From positions 4,278 to 26,333 of the forward strand of contig JAHWJK010000007.1 of NCBI GenBank assembly GCA_019348445.1: a stretch of 22,056 nucleotides of DNA, in the 5' to 3' direction. This DNA comes from Actinomycetota bacterium (GTDB taxonomy: Bacteria; Actinomycetota; CADDZG01; WHSQ01). Shown piece by piece: positions 15,103 to 21,475 of this stretch. The notes under the pieces are model-generated. The model ran no database searches and was not told the origin of the DNA. It saw only the letters and a list, made by a program, of their open reading frames with translations. Each line of letters starts with the position of its first letter. The first letter of the stretch is position 1. A program made the position numbers and the translations under genes.

Positions 15103-16920
15103 TTAGGAGGTCCGGCGTCGCATTGCAACGCTGGGCGCTCGCCGTTTTTTGACGTTGCTGCCCGTTGCTTGGCTCAACCCTAGCCGCGCCCCGGGATTAA
15201 CCCGGGTGAACGCGAGACAAAGAGTCGTTAGCCATCCACAAGCCACTGCCGCGATGCCGAGATACGCAACCAATGCCGGCCACGAAGGGCCTTCCTTGGC
15301 TTCGCGAAGAAGGAGATCGGTGTCCCGGACCAATTCCGTACGACGTTGCGCGACGACCGGAACCTCGTGGGCGCCGATGGCCGGATCTTCCGGCAGGTAT
15401 ACCGGAGCCGCAACCATGACGTCTCTGTCCGCGAACCTGACGAGCGTCTTCCAGTCGCCTCCGACGGGCACGGGGGCCGCACTCTCGTAGGTCCGCGGTC
15501 CGGTCGCCTCCAGCGGGATCGCGTCCATGTGACCGCCCTGCCACGCCAAGACTTCGGCCCAGTCCGTGTCACCCAGCGGCGGATCGACCTCGACGTGGAC
15601 CATGGCCAGGTTGCGGCCGACGCGTTCGGTTGCGATGTCTGCGGTCGCGTCGATGTCGTTGCGCGGGAACGGGATCGCGAGCAATAGCACCATCGCCGCG
15701 CCGCATGCCATCAGGAGCCGCGGCGTCGTGACCGCAGCACGGAAGGCGAACACACGACCCATCGCTAACCCGATGATGGCCCCCGGGATCCCGATCAAAG
15801 ACGCCACGATGATCCCGGGCCACAGGGTCGCGTTCCACGGATGCCACCCCCAGAGCAACGTCCATGCCCACTCCGTGGCCAGCCCGACGGTTCCGACAAC
15901 GACCCCGGATATGACCGCCCGCGGGATAGCGCGGAGCTCGCGCGCCAGATGCCACACTCCTTCGACGACGAGCGCTGCGCCGAGATATAGAGGGAAGCGC
16001 GGGATCGTGTGGTTCAGCGCCTCGCCGACCAACAGCGCCAAAGAGGCACGCGCGACGAGGAAGAACGCAGTCGCTTTGACGGCCCCCCAACGACCGAGGG
16101 CCGCCCGCGCCGCTACGAGACCGACCGATGCAGCGGCAACGATCAGCACCGGGTGATAGAGCTGTTGGAATTGCGGGACGCCGAAATCGAACTCGCCTTG
16201 GAACGTCGACAACCCGATGAGAACTGCCCCTGCCAACAGAGTTCTCCGGACGAGGGCGAATCCGGAACGGTTCGCCTCGGGACCCGCTTCGGTGAGCATC
16301 AACCACAGCGCGATCGGAGATAGCGACGCGCCTCCGATCATGAGCAGATGCGTCGGTCCCCACATCGTGACGTCGACGCCGTATGCGGAGTGCCACAACT
16401 CGTCGAGCGGGAAGCCGATCACCGCGCCGGTTCCGAGCGTCGCGAGCGCGATCGCGCTGAACGGGATGCGGAGGTTCTTGAACTGGATGCCTACGACAAC
16501 GCGATTCACCGTGGCGAGAACGACAGACGTCACCGCGGCCGCGATCAACAGCAACAACCCGATCACGATCATGGAATGTGCCGGAGTGAACAGGAACTCG
16601 TCGCGGCCGAAGTCGATGTGCCACGCGACGTCCCACAGGAACCCGATCACCGCGATGATCAACGCGCCGGTTCCCATGAGCACGCCGCCCGCGCTCCACG
16701 CGGGAAGACCGGTTATGCGTTCCAGCGACGCAGCGGCTCGCGGGACGAAACCGATCACGCGTCGCTCACCCCGAGCGCCCGTTACAACGAGGTACGCGGT
16801 GATCGCCACGATGATCCCCAGTGGGATCAGGAGGTAGAGCCAGTCGGTTCCGTACCCCGCCGCGACCGACGCGGTTCCACTGTGCGCGAGCGTTGCCTGC
16901 GCGGCCCAAGTTGGTGTCAT
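15103..16920 (-). CDS. Polytopic membrane protein with duplicated Trp-His motif and YtkA-like outer domain
   Basis: A 605-residue protein I cannot assign to a named family. Residues about 25-415 contain roughly ten hydrophobic helices. Residues about 420-545 are soluble, then one more helix (548-571) and a basic tail follow. A motif D-x-x-W-H-x-x-[FY]-G-x-D-x5-P-x-H-x5-G occurs twice, at 97-121 and 173-197, without gaps, 76 residues apart. The paired histidines are H101/H115 and H177/H191; further intramembrane histidines are H256 and H304. This looks like a tandem duplication that binds a metal, haem or quinone. The soluble part (TGPRTYESAAPVPVGGDW, 473-490) resembles YtkA-like domains outside the membrane. 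ATG 16920 has no Shine-Dalgarno sequence; TAACAT lies 6 nt upstream. Divergent from the MerR-type gene and first of the desaturase run. Confidence 0.85.
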   Translation of the reverse strand: MTPTWAAQATLAHSGTASVAAGYGTDWLYLLIPLGIIVAITAYLVVTGARGERRVIGFVPRAAASLERITGLPAWSAGGVLMGTGALIIAVIGFLWDVAWHIDFGRDEFLFTPAHSMIVIGLLLLIAAAVTSVVLATVNRVVVGIQFKNLRIPFSAIALATLGTGAVIGFPLDELWHSAYGVDVTMWGPTHLLMIGGASLSPIALWLMLTEAGPEANRSGFALVRRTLLAGAVLIGLSTFQGEFDFGVPQFQQLYHPVLIVAAASVGLVAARAALGRWGAVKATAFFLVARASLALLVGEALNHTIPRFPLYLGAALVVEGVWHLARELRAIPRAVISGVVVGTVGLATEWAWTLLWGWHPWNATLWPGIIVASLIGIPGAIIGLAMGRVFAFRAAVTTPRLLMACGAAMVLLLAIPFPRNDIDATADIATERVGRNLAMVHVEVDPPLGDTDWAEVLAWQGGHMDAIPLEATGPRTYESAAPVPVGGDWKTLVRFADRDVMVAAPVYLPEDPAIGAHEVPVVAQRRTELVRDTDLLLREAKEGPSWPALVAYLGIAAVACGWLTTLCLAFTRVNPGARLGLSQATGSNVKKRRAPSVAMRRRTS

Positions 16921-16926
16921 AAAGCT

Positions 16927-16932
16927 ATGTTA
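16927..16932 (-). promoter_or_regulatory. -10 box for leaderless transcript of the membrane protein
   Basis: TAACAT on the minus strand, then 6 nt (AGCTTT) and the ATG at 16920. It overlaps the left arm of the palindrome at 16928-16949, so a bound regulator would cover it. Confidence 0.5.
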
Positions 16933-16949
16933 CACCATTTGATGTAACA
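16928..16949. promoter_or_regulatory. Operator-like palindrome of the divergent control region
   Basis: TGTTACA (16928-16934) and TGTAACA (16943-16949) are perfect 7-bp inverted arms separated by 8 bp. The site lies in the 51-bp region between the divergent membrane-protein and MerR-type genes. It covers the -10 of the first and the probable -35 of the second (TTGATG, 16939-16944). The likely ligand is the adjacent MerR-type regulator, giving autoregulation; this is inferred from position and symmetry. Confidence 0.65.
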
Positions 16950-16959
16950 CCAAACCTTG

Positions 16960-16965
16960 TAAGAT
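16960..16965 (+). promoter_or_regulatory. -10 box for leaderless transcript of the MerR-type gene
   Basis: TAAGAT is followed by 6 nt and GTG 16972, so transcription should begin at the start codon. TTGATG at 16939-16944 could be the -35 with a 15-bp spacer, shorter than usual. Confidence 0.5.
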
Positions 16966-16971
16966 TCTGGA

Positions 16972-17697
16972 GTGGCCACCACCGAGGAGCTGACGATCGA
17001 GGAGGTCGCTCGCCGCACCGGGATGACCGTGCGCAACATCCGCGCGCATCAGACCCGCGGGTTGCTCCCCCCGCCTCACGTCCGCGGACGGACGGGCTTC
17101 TACTCCCGTGAGCACGTCGCTCGGCTCGATCTGATCCGTGAGATGCAGGCGTCGGGCTTCAATCTCAAGGCGATCAAACAGTTGCTCGAGATGACGCCGG
17201 AAGGCGCGACCGAAGAGGTCCTGCGGCTGGAGCGTGTCCTGATGGCGCCGTGGGAAGAGGAGTCGTCGGAGATCGTCGAGCTTGCCGAGCTGCAGGAGCG
17301 GTTCGGAGCCGACGCGAAGGCAGCGCGCAAAGCCGAAGACCTCGGCCTGGTCGTCCCGATCGGTGACGGACGCTTCGAGATTCCCAGCCCATCACTGCTC
17401 AAGGCCGGCGAAGACGTGATCGCGATGGGGGTTCCGCTCGATCACGCGCTAAGCGTCATGCACAAGGTCAGACGCGCGATGAGGAACGTCGCGCAGGAGT
17501 TCGTTCGCCTCTTCCTTCGCGACGTATGGCGACCGTTCGTGGACGCGGGCATGCCACAAGAACGCCTACCGGAAGTACGCGAATCGCTGGAACGTTTGCG
17601 ATCCGTCGCGTGGGAGGTCGTACGACCAACATTCCAAACGGCGATGACGGCCGAAGTAGAAGAGGCGTTCGGTAAGGAGTTGAAGCGTCTCGGTTAG
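16972..17697 (+). CDS. MerR-family transcriptional regulator
   Basis: A 241-residue regulator. The N-terminal winged helix-turn-helix is clear: LTIEEVARRTGMTVRNIRAH (8-27), then a wing with RGLLPPPHVRGRTGFYSREH, and helices to about residue 73 (GFNLKAIKQLLE). A coiled-coil-like segment spans about 75-125. The C-terminal part (about 125-235) is helical and charged and has no cysteine, so it is not a typical metal-sensing MerR; it may be an all-helical ligand-sensing domain. The GTG at 16972 has no useful Shine-Dalgarno sequence, and a -10 box 6 nt upstream suggests a leaderless mRNA. The palindrome at 16928-16949 is a likely binding site, making the divergent membrane protein and desaturase run candidate targets. 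Confidence 0.9.
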   Translation: MATTEELTIEEVARRTGMTVRNIRAHQTRGLLPPPHVRGRTGFYSREHVARLDLIREMQASGFNLKAIKQLLEMTPEGATEEVLRLERVLMAPWEEESSEIVELAELQERFGADAKAARKAEDLGLVVPIGDGRFEIPSPSLLKAGEDVIAMGVPLDHALSVMHKVRRAMRNVAQEFVRLFLRDVWRPFVDAGMPQERLPEVRESLERLRSVAWEVVRPTFQTAMTAEVEEAFGKELKRLG

Positions 17698-17703
17698 TGA
17701 GCC

Positions 17704-17838
17704 CTACTCCGCTCGAGGTGCGGGCGTGCCATCCGGTTGCAAGATCTCGACTTGTTCGTCGGCCTTCTCGTTCGTGTCGCGGTTCTCGGGCGGGCCCTGA
17801 TCTCCATGAGTCTCTGCGTTCTGCTTGCCGTCGTTCAT
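17704..17838 (-). CDS. Small hydrophilic protein, 44 aa
   Basis: A short ORF encoding MNDGKQNAETHGDQGPPENR followed by 24 further residues ending APRAE and a TAG stop. The ATG at 17838 has GGAGG (17843-17847) 4 nt upstream, and third codon positions are mostly G or C as in neighbouring genes. The protein is rich in D, E, N, Q, K, G and P, has no hydrophobic core, no Cys, and is probably disordered. No family is recognised. It converges with the MerR-type gene, 6 bp away. An intrinsic terminator ends only 4 nt before its ribosome binding site, so its transcription must pass that terminator or begin inside it. That makes it either a read-through gene or a chance ORF. Confidence 0.5.
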   Translation of the reverse strand: MNDGKQNAETHGDQGPPENRDTNEKADEQVEILQPDGTPAPRAE

Positions 17839-17851
17839 CGCGCCTCCAGAC

Positions 17852-17889
17852 AAAAAGGCCCCGGCCCCCTAGCGCGGTAGGCCGGGACC
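17852..17889 (-). terminator. Intrinsic terminator after the 68-aa gene
   Basis: On the minus strand GGTCCCGGCC (17889-17880) pairs with GGCCGGGGCC (17866-17857) with one G-T wobble, a 10-bp stem with a 13-nt loop, followed directly by TTTTT (17856-17852). The other strand has no T tract, so it acts on minus-strand transcripts. Confidence 0.8.
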
Positions 17890-17944
17890 GCCCCCTCGGA
17901 AAGGCACTACTTAGATACCCACGAGGAGGGATCGAGGAACCTGG

Positions 17945-18151
17945 TTATTCACGCTCGCCGGTCGGAGTGTCGTCCGGGACATCGTCGGAATCCTGTGCCA
18001 GATATGCAGCGCGCCGCTTCTCGTCACCCTCGACGCCGTAAACGGCGTCGGCCTCATTCATCTTTTCGTCCAGCGTTTCGGGATCTACCTTCTCGGTAAC
18101 TTCCTGCCCCGACTCGTCGCGGTACTTGATCTCTTTCTCGTCGGCCACCAT
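17945..18151 (-). CDS. Small acidic hydrophilic protein, 68 aa
   Basis: A 68-residue protein. It starts MVADEKEIKYRDESGQEVTE, and 26 of its residues are Asp or Glu by eye, so it is strongly acidic. The central part (about 24-52) may form a short helix (LDEKMNEADAVYG, EKRRAAYLAQ); the ends look disordered. There is no signal peptide, Cys or membrane helix, and no family is recognised. The ATG at 18151 has an excellent ribosome binding site, GGAGG (18158-18162), 6 nt upstream. Its transcript probably ends at the terminator at 17852-17889. It lies 84 bp after the stop of the S15-type hydrolase. Confidence 0.75.
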   Translation of the reverse strand: MVADEKEIKYRDESGQEVTEKVDPETLDEKMNEADAVYGVEGDEKRRAAYLAQDSDDVPDDTPTGERE

Positions 18152-18235
18152 GTATCTCCTCCGTGAGATCCGCCCACGACGTGTATACCCACAGCGTGTG
18201 GTTGCGATGCATTCAGCCGAGTGAGCCGAGTTCGG

Positions 18236-20149
18236 TTATCGCCGCGCGACGCCGGTCGGACGAAGAAAGGCGATGCGCTTCGGCGCCTTGCCACAGACCT
18301 TACGTGTGGCGAGCCCGCCGCCGGTCTGTTTCCCGATCCGGCCCGGGTTCGACTTGAGCTTCCTCCCATGCTCGTCGCGCTCGCGCACGTTAAGCAACTT
18401 CGACTTCCTGTTGGGAAGCAAGAAACGAAGGACGCTGGGCCTGTTGCAGCTATGCAAGATCGTGATCTCGGAAGCAGAGCCCGAAGGCATCGATTCGCCC
18501 TTGGAGTACTCCACCGAACCAGAGACCGTGAGTCGAAGACGGCCCCCCTTCGGGACGAAAAGATCGGTCGGCAGGAACCGGATCGGGACCTTGAGGGCCT
18601 CGCCCGGCGGGATCGGTTCACCCTGACGTTGGTTGAACCACCCGCGTCGCATCGGCTTCCGGTGTTGGATCGACCTGACGCCATACGTGGCGACGGCTTC
18701 GTTCCGGCTGCCCTCGTGACGCATAGGTTCGCCGTCCCGCCCGATGACTTCGAGCTCGACTGCCACGTGCGCGTCTTCGTCGCTGCTCTTGAGCCATAGA
18801 TCGAGGACCGGCTGCCCGGTAACGTGCAGACGCTGACGCACCTTCGGCGTCTGGAACACCGCGGCCTCGCCGGGGCCCGGCGCGCCGATATGGACCTGCT
18901 CACGGAAGACGGTGGAGCCCTTGATGCGCCGCCTGCCGAGCTTTCCATTCGGCCCGAGCGACAGTTGGCCGGGAGGTCCTCCCGTCGTCGGGAATTCCTT
19001 GACCGCCCACCACTGGCTGTTCGATGCCTGGACCTGCACCGCGGGCCACTTCTCGACGCCGGTGTCCTTGCGCTTCAGATAACGGTCGAACCACGCGGTC
19101 ACCATGTCGTACCAGTCATCGCGAGCCCACTCCGGCTCGACGGAGTTGTGACGTGCGGGGAACGCGTGGTTCCACACGCCGAAGAGTCCCTTGTGGGGCG
19201 TCGTCTTCGGAAGGTGGTCGAACCATCCCGCGAGCGTGATCGGCTGCACGTTGAAGTCGCGCAGCCCGTGCACCATCAGCGTCGCGGCTTTGACGTTCGG
19301 AGCACCCGGTCGGTACTCGCGCTCTCGCCAGTAGTCGGTGAAATCACCACTTTGATCCGCGGACGACAGCATGACTTCGTCCTGACATTCGAGCTTCTCC
19401 GGATAGTGCTGGGGTGCGGGCTCGTTCCCCGGGAACAAGCTGACTCCCGCCAGGTAGAAGGTGTTGCCGATAGCCGGTTGGCCGGACCACGGCACGCCGT
19501 CCATGAAGTTCCAGTCGTACTGCGAACCGACGGACGCGGTCGGGATGATCGCTTTCAGATACTTGATCTTGTCGGGATCGCCCTGACCCGCGGTCGAGAT
19601 CTGCGTCTCCGCGTCGTACGACGCGCCGTACATGCCGACGCGCCCGTTCGTCCACGGAGCCTTGGTGCCGAGGTATTCGACCACGTTCGCCCCGTCTTTG
19701 ACCTGGTTCTGAGCCGTCTGCTCGAGGCACCCACCGGATTCACCCGTGCCGCGGACGTGGTGTTGTGCGACGGCGTAACCGCGGGCGGTGTAGTAGTCGA
19801 TGAATCCCGGCAGGTACGGGTTGTGAGCCTCCGGATATTCCTCTTGGCCCTGGACCACGTACGGGGTCATGATCAGGATCGTCGGGATCCTCTTGGGGGG
19901 TGTCTTCCCGCTCTTAGGAGCCGGCAGCCACGTCTCAACATAGAGGTCGGTGCCGTCGTGGCCCTGCACGTAATGGCGTTGCCGATCGGGATCCTCGTCG
20001 GGAGACTTCGTTCCGTACAGCGCCTTCGACACCGGCTTCGGTTCCCACGCTTTCCCGCGGTCGCGCGCCGACCGCGCGGTCGCAGCGCTCGGCGCGAAAA
20101 CCGATGCGAAGACCGACAGAGCAAGCACAACCCGGATGTACTTAGTCAT
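18236..20149 (-). CDS. Secreted S15/CocE-type serine hydrolase
   Basis: A 637-residue protein with a signal peptide (1 to about 26, ending ATA-R). The alpha/beta-hydrolase domain (about 58-380) has nucleophile S177 in MYGASYDAE, acid D298 in VHGLRDFNV and base H328 in GVWNHAFP, the triad layout of X-Pro dipeptidyl-peptidases and CocE/NonD esterases. HHVRGTGESGG (130-140) is the usual oxyanion-side motif. A jelly-roll PepX C-terminal domain spans about 385-585 (LDLWLKSSDEDAHVAVEL, TVSGSVEYSKG). A strongly basic tail of about 65 residues follows. It probably cleaves peptides or esters outside the membrane; substrate unknown. The start follows a weak purine stretch. The lysyl-oxidase-like gene ends 38 bp upstream. 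Confidence 0.9.
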   Translation of the reverse strand: MTKYIRVVLALSVFASVFAPSAATARSARDRGKAWEPKPVSKALYGTKSPDEDPDRQRHYVQGHDGTDLYVETWLPAPKSGKTPPKRIPTILIMTPYVVQGQEEYPEAHNPYLPGFIDYYTARGYAVAQHHVRGTGESGGCLEQTAQNQVKDGANVVEYLGTKAPWTNGRVGMYGASYDAETQISTAGQGDPDKIKYLKAIIPTASVGSQYDWNFMDGVPWSGQPAIGNTFYLAGVSLFPGNEPAPQHYPEKLECQDEVMLSSADQSGDFTDYWREREYRPGAPNVKAATLMVHGLRDFNVQPITLAGWFDHLPKTTPHKGLFGVWNHAFPARHNSVEPEWARDDWYDMVTAWFDRYLKRKDTGVEKWPAVQVQASNSQWWAVKEFPTTGGPPGQLSLGPNGKLGRRRIKGSTVFREQVHIGAPGPGEAAVFQTPKVRQRLHVTGQPVLDLWLKSSDEDAHVAVELEVIGRDGEPMRHEGSRNEAVATYGVRSIQHRKPMRRGWFNQRQGEPIPPGEALKVPIRFLPTDLFVPKGGRLRLTVSGSVEYSKGESMPSGSASEITILHSCNRPSVLRFLLPNRKSKLLNVRERDEHGRKLKSNPGRIGKQTGGGLATRKVCGKAPKRIAFLRPTGVARR

Positions 20150-20181
20150 GGTTTTCGTTTCGCCCCCCGTGCCGAGTTCCT

Positions 20182-20209
20182 ATTTTGTTATGTCGTATCC
20201 GGTGGACAA
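20182..20209 (-). promoter_or_regulatory. Possible promoter of the S15-type hydrolase gene
   Basis: On the minus strand TTGTCC (20209-20204), a 16-bp spacer, and CAAAAT (20187-20182) in the only AT-rich patch of the gap. The -35 lies inside the end of the lysyl-oxidase-like gene. Start of transcription would be about 26 nt before ATG 20149. Confidence 0.35.
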
Positions 20210-21441
20210 CGCCGCGGTCGCCCTTTTTGTTCCGGGTCGGGATGACCGCCGAAGCCCACCACGATCTTGCAAGGGTCCCACGGATCCGAGCCGCGACCGG
20301 CCTCCAGCAGCTTGACGGCGTCCCCGGTCACTTTCAGATACGTGTACCCGCGGTTGTCGCGCTCGTTCGATTCTTTGATCCCGCGCACCGGGTCCGCCCA
20401 CATCCGTACGACGTAATAGCCGTCCCCGTTCAGCCCGAAGTCGATGTAGTTGCCGGGCCGGTCCCATTCGTAGATGTCCGCCCAGCCGGGAAGCAGACCG
20501 ATCCCGCTCATCGTCGGCGTCGGGTAGAAGCGCTCCCAGTCGCGCAGGAGCTCATTCCGGTGCGCGAATCCTTTCGTACGTTTGCTGCCGGCGGCCGAGA
20601 GCTTGCCGGTCTTGCGGTTCTCGACCTTCATCAACTGGATCCCGATGGCCGCGTCGTGATGGAAGTGCGCATGCGTCTTGTGGTACTTGGCCACGCCCGC
20701 GCGCCGCTGGATGTACCCGCCTTGCGCGAGCAGGATGCGCTGGAAGAGCTCACGCTCCAATTGGTTACCCGCGCCGGTGAAGAGATCCATCGGACCGAGC
20801 CCGGTATTGCGGACCCCGTACGAAAAACGCAGGCACCGAACTGCACGATCCTCGACGTATTCCTCGGGATGACACGACGCGGTCCCGAATGTGTTCGCGC
20901 CGACCGACGTGCCCGCCGTCGCACCGTTCGTTACCGGGTACAAGAACGACGCGTCGTGCGGCGGGAGGATCTGGAGGTTAGGAAGGACCGGCCCGCGCCT
21001 AACACCCACCGATGGTGGCCGCGCTTCGAGCTTGGCTCGCAGCCGGAACGCGGAGTCCGTCACATCATCCGCGCGGACGACTACCTCGTAGACACCAACG
21101 ATCGGGTCCTCGAGCTCGAGCTCGTCGGAGTAGAGGTCGGGCCTGACCGCGACCTGGTAGCTGGTGCCGTCGGGATCGGTGACGCGCGCCACGAACTCGT
21201 CACCGATCTCGGGCTTGTCGAGTCCGATGCGGAGCCGGTAGGCGCGCTGCGTAACGTGCAGCCGATAGGTGAAGCATTCGGCGCTGTTGCAATCGGAGCC
21301 CGAAGACCGCTCGATCACGGGACCTTTGAAGAAAGCGGTATCGCCCGCGTCGAGCGTCGCTACCGGCGCTTTCGCCGAGACCGGCGCGGCGACGGCGATG
21401 AGCGAGGCAGCCGCGAGCGCGGCAAATAGACGTCTGTGCAC
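20188..21441 (-). CDS. Secreted lysyl-oxidase-like protein with N-terminal beta domain
   Basis: A 417-residue protein. It has a signal peptide (1-23, ending APVSA). Residues about 28-140 form a beta-rich module like bacterial pre-peptidase C-terminal (PPC) domains (ECFTYRLHV, GVYEVVVRADD). Residues about 150-390 match the lysyl oxidase fold: the copper site HxHxH at H257/H259/H261 in THAHFHHDAA, then GWADIYEWDRPGNYIDF and DGYYVVRMWADP with ESNERDN near the end. Lysyl oxidases are copper enzymes with a lysine tyrosylquinone cofactor that deaminate lysine side chains. The start is set at GTG 21441 because it opens a clean signal peptide; no start codon upstream suits, and the longer frame overlaps the DUF4395 gene. 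No Shine-Dalgarno sequence is seen. Cysteines C51, C56, C190 and C203 could form disulfides. Confidence 0.85.
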   Translation of the reverse strand: MHRRLFAALAAASLIAVAAPVSAKAPVATLDAGDTAFFKGPVIERSSGSDCNSAECFTYRLHVTQRAYRLRIGLDKPEIGDEFVARVTDPDGTSYQVAVRPDLYSDELELEDPIVGVYEVVVRADDVTDSAFRLRAKLEARPPSVGVRRGPVLPNLQILPPHDASFLYPVTNGATAGTSVGANTFGTASCHPEEYVEDRAVRCLRFSYGVRNTGLGPMDLFTGAGNQLERELFQRILLAQGGYIQRRAGVAKYHKTHAHFHHDAAIGIQLMKVENRKTGKLSAAGSKRTKGFAHRNELLRDWERFYPTPTMSGIGLLPGWADIYEWDRPGNYIDFGLNGDGYYVVRMWADPVRGIKESNERDNRGYTYLKVTGDAVKLLEAGRGSDPWDPCKIVVGFGGHPDPEQKGRPRRCPPDTT

Positions 21442-21475
21442 GTGTCGTAATTGGCTATGGGAGGACGAGGTCCTT

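Noticed and set aside
18183..18201. GTATAC and CCACA-GCG-TGTGG before the 68-aa gene as a promoter or operator
   Set aside because: The hexamer is a weak -10 without a supporting -35, and the arms are only 5 bp.
18213..18231. Tandem AGCCGAGT repeat after the S15-type gene
   Set aside because: Only two short copies in GC-rich DNA and no terminator structure; likely chance.
18824..20245. 473-aa plus-strand open frame
   Set aside because: Antisense shadow of the S15-type hydrolase, whose signal peptide, triad and C-terminal domain are unmistakable.
20185..21429. 414-aa plus-strand open frame
   Set aside because: Antisense shadow of the lysyl-oxidase-like gene, which has signal peptide and copper motif.
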